Part shown: in pieces, positions 30,101-45,100 of the stretch
How positions within the stretch are numbered: position 1 is the stretch's first letter
How the letters are laid out: every line of letters starts with the position of its first letter
DNA from: Spongilla lacustris
Lineage: Eukaryota > Porifera > Demospongiae > Spongillida > Spongillidae
Direction: 5' to 3'
Assembly: GCA_949361645.1 (NCBI GenBank)
Contig: OX442419.1
Location: 6,162,714-6,226,713 of the forward strand
DNA length: 64,000 nucleotides
Notes under the pieces: model-generated
The model's input: only the letters and a program-made list of their open reading frames with translations
The model's database searches: none
Told to the model about the DNA's origin: nothing
Program-made: the position numbers and the translations under genes

Positions 30101-33100
30101 ATTTAATAATTAAACCATTACTAGTTAGTGAATCTAGATACATATAGATAGTATGTCTAAGTGTATTAGATTTAATTTACCATTGAATGGTTTATGATAA
30201 TCCATGTTGGACCATAAGTGTTAAATCCACACTGAGATATTCACAATAGGTGTTATATCATTAAAATCATAATAACGACATTTAATAATTAAACCATTAC
30301 TAGTTAATAAATCTAGATACATAGGGATAGTATGTCTGAGTGTATTAGATTGAATTTACCATTGAATGGTTTATGATAATCCATGTTAAACCATAAGTGT
30401 TATTTCCACACTGAGATATTCACAATAGGTATACTATCATTACAATCATAATAACGACAATTAATAATTAAACCATTACTTGTTAGTAAATCTAGATACA
30501 TATGGATAGTATGTCTGAGTGTATTAGATTTAATTTACCATTGAATGGTTTATAATAATCCATGATAAACCATGTGTTATTTCCACACTGAGATATTCAC
30601 AATAAGTATACTATCACTAAAATCATAATATTTAAATTTAATAATTAAACCATGACTAGTTAGTAAATCTATATACATATGGATAGTATGTCTGAGTGTA
30701 TTAGATTTAATTTACCATTGAATGGTTTATGATAAACCATGTTAAACCATAAGTGTTATTTCCACAATGAGATATTCACAATAGTTATATTATCATTATA
30801 ATCATAATAACGACATTTAATAATTAAACCATTACTAGTTAGTAAATCTAGATACATATGGATAGTATGTCTGAGTGTATTAGATTTAATTTACCATTGA
30901 ATGGTTTATGATAATCCATGTTAGACCATAAGTGTTAAATCCACACTGAGATATTCACAATAGGTGTTATATCATTTAAATCATAATAACGACATTTAAT
31001 AATTAAACCATTACTAGTTAGTAAATCTAGATACATAGAGATAGTATGCCTGAGTGTATTAGATTTAATTTACCATTGAATGGATTATGATAAACCATGT
31101 TAAACCATAAGTGTTATTTCCAAACTGAGATACTAACAATAGGAATACTATCATTAAAATCATAATAACGACATTTAATAATTAAACCATTACTAGTCAG
31201 TAAATCTAGATACATATGGATAGTATGTCTGAGTGTATTAGATTTAATTTACCATTGAATGGTTTATAATAATCCATGATAAACCAAAAGTGTTATTTCC
31301 ACACTGAGATATTCACAATAAGTATACTATAACTAAAATCATAATATGTACATTTAATAATTAAACCATTACTATTTAGTGAATCTAGATACATATAGAT
31401 AGTATGTCTGAGTGTATTAGATTTAATTTACCATTGAATGGTTTATGATAATCCATGTTAGACCATAAGTGTTAAATCCACACAGCGATATTCACAATAG
31501 GTGTTATATCATTGAAATCATAATAACAACATTTAATAATTAAACCATTACTAGTTATTAAATCTAGATACATATAGATAGTATGTCTGAGTGTATTAGA
31601 TTTAATTTACCATTGAATGGTTTATGATAATCCATGTTAGACCATAAGTGTTAAATCCACACAGCGATATTCACAATAGGTGTTATATCATTGAAATCAT
31701 AATAACAACATTTAATAATTAAACCATTACTAGTTATTAAATCTAGATACATATAGATAGTATGTCTGAGTGTATTAGATTTAATTTACCATTGAATGGT
31801 TTATGATAATCCATGTTAAACCATAAGTGTTATTTCCACACTGAGATATTCACAATAGGTGTTATATCATTGAAATCATAATAACGACATTTAATAATTA
31901 AACCATTACTCGTTAGTAAATCTAGATACATATGGATAGTATGTCTGAGTGTATTAGATTTAATTTACCATTGAATGGTTTATGTTAATCTATGTTAAAC
32001 CATAAGTGTTATTTCCACACTGATATATTTACAATAGGTATACTATCGTTAAAATCATAATAACGACAATTAATAATTAAACCATTACTAGTTAGTAAAT
32101 CTAGATACATATGGATAGTATGTCTGAGTGTATTAAATTTAATTTACCATTGAATGGTTTATGATAAACCATGTTAAACCATGTGTTAAATCCACACTGA
32201 GATATTCACAATAGGTGTTATATCATTAAAATCATAATAACGACATTTAATAATTAAACCATTTCTGATTAGTAAATCTAGATACATATGGATAGTATGT
32301 CTGAGTGTATTAGATTTAATTTACCATTGAATGGTTTATCATGATCCATATTAAACCATAAGTGTTATTTCCACACTGAGATATTCACAATAGGTTTACT
32401 ATCATTAAAATCATAATAACGACATTTAATAATTAAACCATTACTGATTAGTAAATCTAGATACATTTGGATAGTATGTCTGAGTGTATTAGATTTAATT
32501 TACCATTGAATCGTTTATGATAAACTATATTAAACCACACTGAGATAATCACAAAAGATATATTATCACTAAAATCATAATATGTACTTTTAATAATTAA
32601 ACCATTACTGATTAGTAAATCTAGATACATATGGATAGTATGTCTGAGTGTATTAGATTTAATTTACCATTGAATGGTTTATGATAAACCATGTGAAACC
32701 ATAAGTGTTATTTCCACAATCAGATATTCACAATAGGTATATTACCATTATAATCATAATAACGACATTTAATAATTAAACCATTACTAGTTAATAAATC
32801 TAGATACATAGGGATAGTATGTCTGAGTGTATTAGATTTAATTTACCATTGAATCGTTTATGATAAACTATATTAAACCACACTGAGATAATCACAATAG
32901 GTATACTATCATTAAAATCATAATAACGAAAATTAATAGTTAAACCATTTTTAGTTAGTAAATCTATATACATATGGATAGTATGTCTGAGTGTATTAGA
33001 TTTAATTTACCATTGAATGGTTTATGATAATCCATATTAAACCATAAGTGTTATTTCCACACTGAGATATTCACAATAGGTATACTATCATTAAAATCAT

Positions 33101-36100
33101 AATAACGACATTTAATAATTAAGTCATTACTAGTTAGTAAATCTAGATACATATGGATAGTATGTCTGAGTGTATTTGATTTAATTTACCATTGAATGGT
33201 TTATGACAAACCATGTTAGACCATAAGTGTTATTTCCAAACTGAGATACTCACAATAGGTATACTATCATTATAATCATAATAACGACATTTAATCATTT
33301 AGTTAGTGAATCTAGATACATATAAATAGTATGTCTAAGTGTATTAGATTTAATTTACCATTGAATGGTTTATGATAATCCATGTAAGACCATAAGTGTT
33401 AAATCCACGCTGAGATATTTACAATAGGTGTTATATCATTAAAATCGTAATAACGACATTTAATAATTAAACCATTACTAGTTAGTAAATCTAGATACAT
33501 ATAGATAGTATGTCTGAGTGTATTAGATTTAATTTACCATTGAATGGTTTATGATAAACCATGTTAAACCATAAGTGTTATTTCCAAACTGAGATACTCA
33601 CAATAGGTATACTATCATTAAAATCATAATAACGACATTTAATAATTAAACTATTACTAGTTAGTAAATCTAGATACATATGGATAGTATGTCTGAATGT
33701 ATTAGATTTAATTTACCATTGAATGGTTTATGATAATCCATGTTAAACCATGTGTTATTTCCACACTGAGATATTCACAATAGGTATACTATCATTAAAA
33801 TCATAATAACGACAATAAATAATTAAACCATTACTAGTTAGTAAATCTAGATACATTGGGATAGTATGTCTGAGTGTATTAGATTTAATTTACCATTGAA
33901 TGGTTTATAATAATCCATGATAAACCATGTGTTATTTCCACACTGAGATATTCACAATAAGTATACTATAACTAAAATCATAATATTTACATTTAGTAAT
34001 TAAACCATTACTAGTTAGTGAATCTAGATACATATAGATAGTATGTCTAAGTGTATTAGATTTAATTTACCATTGAACGGTTTATGATAAACCATGTTAA
34101 ACCATAAGTGTTAAATCCACACTGAGATATTCACAATAGGTGTTATATCATTAAAATCATAATAACGACATTTAATAATTAAACGATTACTAGTTAGTAA
34201 ATGTAGATACATAGGGATAGTATGTCTGAGTGTATTAGATTTAATTTACCATTGAATGGTTTATGATAATCCATGTTAAACCATAAGTGTTATTTCCACA
34301 CTGAGATATTCACAATAGGTATACTATCATTAAAATCATAATAACGACAATTAATAATTAAACCGTTACTAGTTAGTAAATCTAGATACATATGGATAGT
34401 ATGTCTGAGTGTATTAGATTTAATTTACCATTGAATGGTTTATGATAATCCATGTTAAACCATAAGTGTTATTTCCACTCTGAGATATTCACTATAGGTA
34501 TACTATCATTAAAATCATAATGACGACATTTAATAATTATACCATTACTGATTAGTAAATCTAGATACATATGGATAGTATGTCTGAGTGTATTAGATTT
34601 AATTTACCATTGAATGGTTTATAATAATCCATGATAAACCATGTGTTATTTCCACACTGAGATATTCACAATAAGTATACTATCACTAAAATCATAATAT
34701 TTAAATTTAATAATTAAACCATGACTAGTTAGTAAATCTAAATACAAATGGATAGTATGTCTGAGTGTATTAGATTTAATTTACCATTGAATGGTTTATG
34801 ATAATCCATGTTAAACCATAAGTGTTATTTCCACACTGAGATATTCACAATAGGTATACTATCATTAAAATCATAATAACGACATTTAATAATTAAATCA
34901 TTACTAGTTAGTAAATCTAGATACATATAGATAGTATGTCTGAGTGTATTAGATTTAATTTACCATTGAATGGTTTATGATAATCCATGTTAGACCATAA
35001 GTGTTAAATCCACACAGCGATATTCACAATAGGTGTTATATCATTGAAATCATAATAACGACATTTAATAATTAAACCATTACTAGTTATTAAATCAAGA
35101 TACATATAGATAGTGTGTCTGAGTGTATTAGATTTATTTTACCATTGAATGGTTTATGATAATCCATGTTAAACCATAAGTGTTATTTCCACACTGAGAT
35201 ATTCACAATAGGTTTACTATCATTAAAATCATAATAACGACATTTAATAATTAAACCATTACTGATTAATAAATCTAGATACATTTGGATAGTATGTCTG
35301 AGTGTATTAGATTTAATTTACCATTGAATCGTTTATGATAAACTATATTAAACCACACTGAGATAATCACAATAGATATATTATCACTAAAATCATAATA
35401 TGTACTTTTAATAATTAAACCATTACTGATTAGTAAATCTAGATACATATGGATAGTATGTCTGAGTGTATTAGATTTAATTTACCATTGAATGGTTTAT
35501 GATAAACCATGTTAAACCATAAGTGTTATTTCCACAATGAGATATTCACAATAGGTATATTACCATTATAATCATAATAACGACATTTAATAATTAAACC
35601 ATTACTAGTTAGTGAATCTAGATACATATAGATAGTATGTCTAAGTGTATAGGATTTAATTTACCATTGATTGGTTTATGATAATCCATGTTAGACCATA
35701 AGTGTTAAATCCACACTGAGATATTCACAATAGGTGTTATATCATTAAAATCATAATAACGACATTTAATAATTAAACCATTACTAGTTAGTAAATCTAG
35801 ATACATAGGGATAGTATGTCTGAGTGTATTAGATTTAATTTACCATTGAATGGTTTATGATAATCCATGTTAAACCATAAGTGTTATTTCCACACTGAGA
35901 TATTCACAATAGGTATACTATCATTACAATCATAATAACGACAATTAAAAATTAAACCATTACTAGTTAGTAAATCTAGATACATAAGGATAGTATGTCT
36001 GAGTGTATTAGATTTAATTTACCATAGAATGGTTTATAATAATCCATGATAAACCACAAGTGTTATTTCCACACTGAGATACTAACAATAGGTATACTAT

Positions 36101-38640
36101 CAATAAAATCATAATAACGACATTTAATAGTTAAACCATTACTAGTCAGTAAATCTAGATACATATGGATAGTATGTCTGAGTGTATTAGATTTAATTTA
36201 CCATTGAATGGTTTATGATAATCCATGTTAAACCATAAGTGTTATTTCCACACTGAGATATTCACAATAGGTATACTATCAGTAAAATCATAATAACGAC
36301 AATTAATAATTAAACCATTACTAGTTAGTAAATCTAGATACATAGGGATAGTATGTCTGAGTGTATTAGATTTAATTTACCATTGAATGGTTTATAATAA
36401 TCCATGATAAACCATAAGTGTTATTTCCACACTGAGATATTCACAATAAGTATACTATAACTAAAATCATAATATGTACATTTAGTAATTAAACCATTAC
36501 TAGTTAGTGAATCTAGATACATATAGATAGTATGTCTAAGTGTATTAGATTTAATTTACCATTGAACGGTTTATGATAATCCATGTTAGACCATAAGTGT
36601 TAAATCCACACTGAGATATTCACAATAGGTGTTATATCATTAAAATCATAATAACGACATTTAATAATTAAACCATTACTAGTTAGTAAATCTAGATACA
36701 TAGGGATAGTATGCCTGCGTGTATTAGATTTAATTTACCATTGAATGGATTATGATAAACCATGTTAAACCATAATTGTTATTTCCAAACTGAGATACTA
36801 ACAATAGGAATACTATCATTAAAATCATAATAACGACATTTAATAATTAAACCATTACTAGTCAGTAAATCTAGATACATATGGATAGTATGTCTGAGTG
36901 TATTAGATTTAATTTACCATTGAATGGTTTATGATAATCCATGTTAAACCATAAGTGTTATTTCCACACTGAGATATTCACAATAGGTATACTATCATTA
37001 AAATCATAATAACGACATTTAATAATTAAATCATTACTAATTAGTAAATCTAGATACATATAGATAGTATGTCTGAGTGTATTAGATTTAATTTACCATT
37101 GAATGGTTTATGATAATCCATGTTAGACCATAAGTGTTAAATCCACACAGCGATATTCACAATAGGTGTTATATCATTGAAATCATAATAACAACATTTA
37201 ATAATTAAACCATTACTAGTTATTAAATCTAGATACATATAGATAGTATGTCTGAGTGTATTAGATTTAATTTACCATTGAATGGTTTATGATTATCCAT
37301 GTTAGACCATAAGTGTTAAATCCACACTGAGATATTCACAATAGGTGTTATATCATTAAAATCATAATAACGACATTTAAAAATTAAACCATTACTAGTT
37401 AGTAAATCTAGATACATAGGGTTAGTATGTCTGAGTGTATTAGATTTAATTTACCATTGAATGGTTTGTGATAATCCATGTTAAACCATAAGTGTTATTT
37501 CCACACTGAGATATTCACAATAGGTATACTATCATTAAAATCATAATAACGACAATTAATAAATAAACGATTACTAGTTAGTAAATCTAGATACATATGG
37601 ATAGTATGTCTGAGTGTATTAGATTTAATTTACCATTGAATGGTTTATGATAAACCATGTTAAACCATAAGTGTTAAATCCACACTGAGATATTCACAAT
37701 AGGTGTTATATCATTAAAATCATAATAACGACATTTAATAATTAAACCATTTCTGATTAGTAAATCTAGATACATATGGATAGTATGACTGAGTGTATTA
37801 GATTTAATTTACCATTGAATGGTTTATCATAATCAATGTTAAACGATAAGTGTTATTTCCACACTGAGATATTCACAATAGGTTTACTATCATTAAAATC
37901 ATAATAACGACATTTAATAATTTAACCATTACTGATTAGTAAATCTAGATACATTTGGATAGTATGTCTGAGTGTATTAGATTTAATTTACCATTGAATG
38001 GTTTATGATAATCCATGTTAAACCATAAGTGTTATTTCCACACTGAGATATTCACAATAGGTATACTATCATTACAATCATAATAACGACAATTAAAAAT
38101 TAAACCATTACTAGTTAGTAAATCTAGATACATAAGGATAGTATGTCTGAGTGTATTAGATTTAATTTACCATTGAATGGTTTATAATAATCCATGATAA
38201 ACCACAAGTGTTATTTCCACACTGAGATATTCACAATAAGTATACGACAACTAAAATCATAATATGTACATTTAATAATTAAACCATTACTAGTTAGTAA
38301 ATCTAGATACATATGGATAGTATGTCTGAGTGTATTAGATTTAATTTACCATTGAATGGTTTATGATAAACCATGTTAAACCATAAGTGTTATTTCCAAA
38401 CTGAGATACTCACAATAGGTATACTATCATTAAAATCATAATAACGACATTTAATAATTCAACCATTACTAGTTAGTAAATCTAGACACATATGGATAGT
38501 ATGTCTGAATGTATTAGATTTAATTTACCATTGAATGGTTTATGATAAACCATGTTAAACCATAAGTGTTATTTCCACAATGAGATATTCACAATAGGTA
38601 TATTATCATTATAATCATAATAAGGACTTTTAATAATTAA
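27159..38640 (+). repeat. Satellite A, mixed monomer order
   Basis: Same 179-bp monomer and orientation, but no simple long-range period stood out by eye. Blocks of the left-hand order reappear. The part from about 37190 to 38640 follows the reference from about 3711 (AATAACAACATTTAA, GATTATCCATG, TACATAGGGTTAG, TCATAATCAATG) with one trimer instead of two. Irregular monomers include one near 29070 that lacks about 6 bp and carries TAGATCCTTGCGGATAG, and one near 33295 that lacks the AAACCATTACT box. The short 164-bp type recurs near 32520 and 35340, and a related one near 32870. Confidence 0.85.
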
Positions 38641-39442
38641 AACATTACTAGTTGGTAAATCTAGATACATATTAATAGTATGTCTGAGTGTATTAGATTT
38701 AGTTTACCATTGAATGGTTTATGATAATCCGTGTTAGACCATAAGTGTTATTTCCACACTGAGATATTCACAACAGGTGTATTATCATTAAAATCATAAT
38801 AACTACATTTAATAATTAAACCATTACTAGTTAGTGAATCTAGATACATATGGATAGTATGTCTGAGTGTATTAGATTTAATTTACCGTTGAATTTTTTA
38901 TAATAATCCATGTTAAACCATAAGTGTTATTTCCACACTGAGATATTCACAATAGGTATACTATCATTAAAATCCTATCATTAAAATCATAATAACGACA
39001 TTTAATATTTAAACCATTACTAGTTAGTAAATCTAGATACATATGGATAGTATGTCTGAGTGTATTAGATTTAATTTACCATTGAATGGTTTATGATAAT
39101 CCATGTTCGACCATAAGTGTTATTTCCACTCTGAGGTATTCACAATAGGTGTTATATCATTAAAATCATAATAACGACATTTAATAATTAAACCATTACT
39201 AGTTAGTAAATCTAAATATATATGGATAGTATGTCTAAGTTTATTAGATTTAATTTACCATTGAATGGTTTATGATAATCCATGTTAAACCAGAAGTGTT
39301 ATTTCCACACTGAGATATTCACAATAGGTATACTAACATTAAAATCATAATAACGACAATTAATAATTAAACCATTACTAGTTAGTAAATCTAGATACAT
39401 ATGGATAGTATGTCTGAGTGTATTAGATTTAATTTACCATTG
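38641..39442 (+). repeat. Diverged right edge of the satellite A array
   Basis: The last four to five monomers carry more private changes than the interior: ACATTACTAGTTGGTAAATC, TACCGTTGAATTTTTTATAA, a local duplication of CTATCATTAAAATC near 38965, CTAAATATATATGG and AAGTTTATTAG. Higher divergence at an array edge is expected when homogenisation acts mainly in the interior. The array ends at 39442 after CCATTG (monomer position about 66) and passes directly into satellite B (CTCTATCC), with at most 2 bp (TG) shared. Confidence 0.75.
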
Positions 39443-39462
39443 CTCTATCCTATATACGGAGT

Positions 39463-40690
39463 GAAGCGTTGTGCTCATTGCTATAAATGGACTGAAGTAA
39501 TATGCTCAATGCTATTCATGGAGTGAAGCTTAATGCTCATTCCTATACATGAAGTGAAGCTTTGTGCTCTTTGTTATACATGGAGTGAAGCTTTATGCTC
39601 ATTGCGAAACATGGAGTAAAGCATTTTTCTCTTTGCTATACAAGGAGTGAAGCAATATGCTCATTGCGACACATCGAGTGAAGCTTTATCCTCATTGCTA
39701 TACATGAAATGAAGCGTCATGCTCATTACTATACATGGAGTGATGCTTTATGCTCAGTACTATACATGGAGTGAAGCTTCATGTTTAATGCAGTACAAAG
39801 AGTGAAGTATTATGCTCATTGCTATACATGGGGTGAAGTTTTATGGTCATTCCTATACATGGAGTGAAGCTCTGCGCTTATTGTTATACATTGAGTGAAG
39901 CTTTATGCTCATTGCTATACATGGATTGAAGCTTTATGCTCATTGTTGTACATGAATTGACGCATTATGCTCATTGCTATACATGGTGTAAAGCTTCATG
40001 CTTAATATTATACATGGATTGAAGCTTTATGCTCATTGCTACACATGGAGTGAAGCTTTACGCTCAATCCAATACATGGAGTGAGGCTTTGTGCCCATTG
40101 CTATAAATGGAGTGAAACTATATGCTCAATGCTATTGATGGAGTGAAGCTTAATGCTCAGTCCTATACATGAAGTGAAGCTTTGTGCTCATTGCTATACA
40201 TGGAGTGAAGCTTTATGCTCATTGCAAAACATGGAGTGAAGCTTTATTCTCTATGCTATACAAGGAGTGAAGCAATATGCTCATTGCTACACATCGAGTG
40301 AAGCTTTATGCTCATTGCTATACATGGAGTGATGCTTTATGCTCATTACTATACATGGAGTGAAGCTTCATGTTTAATGCAATACAAAAAGTGAAGTATT
40401 ATGCTCTTTGCTATACATGGGGTGAAGTTTTATGGTCATTCCTATACATGGAGTGAAGCTTTGCGCTCATTATTATACATTGAGTGAAGCTTTATGCTCA
40501 TTGCTATACATGGGTTGAAGCTTTATACTCATTGTTGTACAAGAATTGATGCATTATGCTCATTGCTATGCATGGTGTAAAGCTTCATGCTCAATATTAT
40601 ACATGGATTGAAGCCTTATGCTCATTGCTACGCATGGAGTGAAGCTTTACGCTCAATCCAATACATGGAGTGAGACTTTGTGCTCATTGC
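39463..40690 (+). repeat. Satellite B higher-order repeat, 620 bp (20 monomers), 2 copies
   Basis: Variant units recur in the same order at an offset of 620 bp. GCTATTCATGGAGTG at 39511 pairs with GCTATTGATGGAGTG at 40131, and TTCATGTTTAATGCAGTAC pairs with TTCATGTTTAATGCAATAC. After one unit is lost in the second copy the offset falls to about 589 bp. A third start is visible near 40670 and then decays. Divergence between copies is clearly higher than in the satellite A higher-order units. Confidence 0.75.
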
Positions 40691-41205
40691 TATAAATGGA
40701 GTGTAACTATATGCTCTTTATTATACATGGAGTGAAGCTTTATAATCATTGCCACACAAGGAGTGAGGCTATTTATTCGTTGCTTTAAACGGAGTGAAGA
40801 AATACACTCATAGCTATACATGGAGTTAAGCTATATGCTCCAGATTATACAATGATTGAAGCTTTATGGTCATTGCTATATATGGAGTGATGCTTTATGC
40901 CTATACCTATACATGGAGTGAAGCTTTATGCTCAATGCTATACATGGAGTTGATAAACATGGAGTGAAGCTATATGCTCATTCCTACGCATGGAGTTAAG
41001 CTTTACGCTCCATCCTGTACATTGAGTGAAGCTTTGTGCTCATTGCTATAAATGGAGTGAAGTGAAATGCTCATTGCTATACATGGAGTGAAGCTTTATG
41101 CTCAATCTTATACAAGGAGTGAAGCGATATGTTCCTTGCTGTACATGGAGTGTAGCATGATGCTCATTTCTATACATGCAGTGAAGCGTTATGCTCATTC
41201 CTATA

Positions 41206-42150
41206 CAAGGAGTGAAGCTATGTGCTCATTGCTATACATGGAGTGAAGCTTTATGCTCATTGCTATACATGAAGTGAAGCGTTATGCTCATTGCTATACA
41301 TGGAGTGTAGCTTTAGGCTCAATGCTATATAAGGAGTGAAGCTATATACTCATTGCTATACATGTAGTGAAGCTTTCAGCTCATCACTATACATGGAGTG
41401 AAGCTTTATGCCCATTGCTATAGTTGGAGTGAAGCTTTTTCTCATTGTTACACATGGAGTGGAGCTTTATGCTCATTCATTTACATGGAGTGAAAATATA
41501 TGCTCTCTGCTACGCATTGAGTTACGCTCTATCCTGTACATGGAGTGAAGCTTTGTGCTTATTGCTATAAATGGAGTGAAGTAATATGCTCATTGCTATA
41601 CATGGATTGAAGCTTAAAGCTCAATCCTATACATGGAGTGAAGCTTTGTGCTCATTGCTATAAATGGAGTGAAGCATTATGCTCATATCTATACATGGAG
41701 TGAAGCTTTAGGCTCAATGCTATACAAGGAGTGAAGCTATATGCTCATTGCTATACATGTAGTGAACCTTTAAACTCATTACTATACATGGAGTGAAGCA
41801 TTATGCTCATTTCTATACATGGAGTGAAGCTTTATGCTCAATACTATACAAGGAGTGAAGCTATGTGCTCATTGCTATACATGGAGTTAAGCTTTATGCT
41901 CATTGCTACACATGAAGTGAAGCGTTCTGCACTTTGCTATACATGGATTGAAGCTTTAGGCTCAATGTTATACGAGGAGTGAAGCTATATGCTCATCGCT
42001 ATACATGTAGTGAAGCTTTAATCTCTTTGCTATACATGGAGTGAAGCTTTATGCCCATTGCTATAGTTGGAGTGAAGCCTTTTCTCATTGTTACACATGG
42101 AGTGAGGCTTTATGCTCATCCATTTACATTGAGTGACAATTTATGCTCAT
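41206..42150 (+). repeat. Satellite B higher-order repeat, about 650 bp (21 monomers)
   Basis: The ordered series AGCTATGTGCTC, then TTTAGGCTCAATG, CATGTAGTGAAGC, TGCTATAGTTGGAGTG, TCATTGTTACACATGG and CATTTACA occurs from about 41206 and again from about 41856. A third, more diverged series starts near 43010 and part of a fourth near 43800. The period is about 650 bp, close to 21 units of 31 bp. Confidence 0.65.
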
Positions 42151-45100
42151 TGCTATACCTGGTGTGAAGCGTAATGCTCGGAGTGAAGCTTTATGCTCAT
42201 TGCTATACATGGAGTGATGCTTTATGCTCTACATGGAGTGAAGCTTTATGCTCAATGCTATACTAGGGGGAAAGTTTATGCTCATTGCTATACATGGATT
42301 GAAGCTTTTTGCTCAATGTTATACATGAATTGAAGCTTTGTGCTTATTGCTAACAAGGAGTGAAGCTTTATGCCCATTGCTATACAGGGAGTTGATACAC
42401 ATGGAGTGAAGCTACATGCTTAATGCTATACTTGGAGTGAAGCTTTATACTCAATGCTATACAAGGAGTGAAGCTATAAGCTCATTGCTATACATGGAGA
42501 GAAGCATTATGCTCGTTACTATACATGGAGTGAAGCTTTATGCCCATTGCTATACTTAGAGAGAAGATTTTCTCATTGTTACACATGGAGTGAGGCTTTA
42601 TGCTCATTGCTATAAATGAAATGAAGCATTATGTTCATTACTATACATGGAGTGAAGCTTTATGCTAAATGCTATACAAGTAGTGAAACTATATGCTCAT
42701 TGCTATACATGGAGTAATGCTTTATGTTCATTACTATACATGGAGTGAAGCTTTATGCTTAATGCGATACAAGGAGTCAACTATTATGCTCATTCATTTA
42801 CATGGAGTGAAAATTTATGCTCATTTACATGGAGTGAAAATTTATGCTCATTGCTATACCTAGTGTAACGCGTAAAGCTCGGAGTGAAGCTTAATGATAA
42901 TTGCTATATATGTAACACATTGAGCTTCATGCTCAATGCTATGCATGGAGTAATGCTTAATGCTCATTGCTATACATGGAGTGAAGCTTTATGCTCATTG
43001 CAATACAAAGAGTGAAGCTATGTGCTCATTGCTATACATGGAGTGAAGCGTTATGCTCATTGCTATACATAGAGTGAAGCTTTAGGCTCAATGTTATACA
43101 AGGAGTGAAGCTATATGCTCATTTATACACATGTAGTGAAGCATTAAGCTCATTACTATGCATCGAGTGAAGCTGTATGTATATTGCTATAGTTGGAGTG
43201 AAGCTTTTTCTCATTGTTACACATGGAGTTAGACTTTATGCTCATTCATTTACATGGAGTGAAAATTTATGCTCATAGCTATACTTGGTGTGAAGCGTAA
43301 TGCTAGGAGTGAAGCTTTATGCTCATTGCTAAACATGAAGTGACGTTTATGCGCATTGCTATACATGGAGTGAAGAAGCTTTATGCCTATTGCAATACAT
43401 GGAATGATGCTTTATGCTCATACCTATACATGGAGTGAAGCTTTATGCTCAATGCTATACAAGGGGGAAAGTTTATGCACATTGCTAAACATGGAGTGAA
43501 GCTTTACTCACTATCCCATACATGGAGTGAAGCTTTGTGCTCTTTGCTTTAAATGGAGTGAAGTAATATGCTCATTGATATAAATGGAGTGAAGTAATAT
43601 GCTCATTGCTATAAATGGAGTGAAGCTTTGTGCTCTTTGCTTTAAATGGAGTGAAGTAATATGCTCATTGCTATAAATGGAGTGAAGCTTTATGCTCATT
43701 CCTATACATGAAGTGAAGCTTTGTGTTCATTGCTATACATGGAGTGAAGCTTTATGCTTATTGCTATACATGAAGTGAAGCGTTATGCTCATTGCTATTC
43801 ATGGAGTGAAGCTTTAGGCTCAATGCTATAGTTGAAGTGAAACTTTTTCTCATTGTTACACATGGAGAGAGGCTTTATGCTCATTCATATACATGGAGTG
43901 AAAATTTTTGCATATAGCTATACCTGGCGTGAAGCGTAATGCATGATGCTACACATGGTGTAAAGCTTTTTGCTCATTGCTATACATGGAGTGAAGTTCA
44001 TGCTCATTGCTATTCATGGAGTGATGCATTATGCCCATTGCTATACATGGAGTTGATACACATGGAATGAAGCTATATGCTTAATTCTATACATGGAGTG
44101 TAGCTTTATGCTCAATGCTATACAAGGAGTGAAGCTATATGCTCATTGCTATACGTGGAGTGAAGCTTTATGCCCATTACTTAGTGCTATACTTGGAGGG
44201 AAGCATTTTCTCATTGTAACACACGGAGTGAGGCTTTATGACATTCATTTACATGGAGTGAAAATTTATGTTTATTGCTATAAAAGGTGTGAAGCGTAAT
44301 GCTCGGAGTGAAGCTTTATGGTTATTGCTATACATGGAGTGAATCTTTATGCTCAATGCTATACTTGGAGTGAAGCTATATGCCCATTGCTATACATTCA
44401 GTTGACACGCATGGAGTGAAGCAATATGCTCGTTTCTTTACATGGAGTGAAGCTTCATGCTCAATGCTATACATGGAGTGATGCTTTATGCTCATTGCTA
44501 TGCATGAAGTGAAGCGTTATGCTCATTGCTATACATGGAGTGAAGCTATATGCTCATTCCTATCCATGGAGTGAAGCTTTATGCTCATTGCTATACATGG
44601 AGTGAAGCTTTGTGCTCATTGCTATACATGGAGTGAGGCTTTATGATCATTGCTACACAAGGAGTGAGGCTGTTTGCTCGTTGCTTTAAACGGAGTGAAG
44701 TAATACACTCATTGCTATACATGGAGTGAAGCTATATGATCAATATTATACAAGGAGTGAAGCGATATGCTCATTGCTATACATGGAGGCTTTATGCTCA
44801 TACCTATACATGGAGTGAAGCTTTATGCTCAATGCTATACAAGGGGGAAGGTTTATGCTCATTGCTATACATGGATTGAAGCTTCATGCTCATTGTTATA
44901 TATGAATTGAAGCTTTATGTTCATTGTTATACATGGTGTAAAGCTATACCCTGATTATTATACATGGAGTGAAGCCTTGTGCTCATTGCTACGCATGGAG
45001 TGAAGCTTTATGCACTATCCTGTACATGGAGTTAAGCTTTGTGCTCATTGCTATAAATGGAGTGAAGTAATATGCTCATTGCTATTCATGGAGTAAAGCT

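Larger units (their letters stand above)
1..39442 (+). repeat. Satellite A array, 179-bp monomer, about 220 copies
   Basis: The window opens inside a head-to-tail array whose monomer is 179 bp: successive ACTAGTTAG starts fall at 1, 180, 359, 538, 717, 896, 1075 and 1254. The monomer is AT-rich. It normally carries ACTAGT (SpeI) at positions 1-6, TCTAGA (XbaI) near position 15, and a 19-bp dyad at about 68-86. Most monomers are full length. Recurrent exceptions are 177-bp copies (AAACCATGTGTT variant lacking 2 bp) and 164-bp copies lacking about 15 bp. There is no convincing ORF. The length is near that of a nucleosome repeat, as in many centromeric satellites, but centromere function is not shown by sequence alone. 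The array runs off the left edge, so its true size is unknown. It stops mid-monomer, after about position 66, at the junction with satellite B. Confidence 0.98.

Noticed and set aside
1..39442. Hammerhead ribozyme within satellite A, as in some animal satellites
   Set aside because: CTGAGTG and CTGAGAT strings occur but do not fit CUGANGA followed by a stem and GAAA on either strand.
1..39442. Calling the satellite A array a functional centromere
   Set aside because: Monomer length and higher-order structure are compatible with it, but sequence alone does not show it, and I noticed no canonical CENP-B box.
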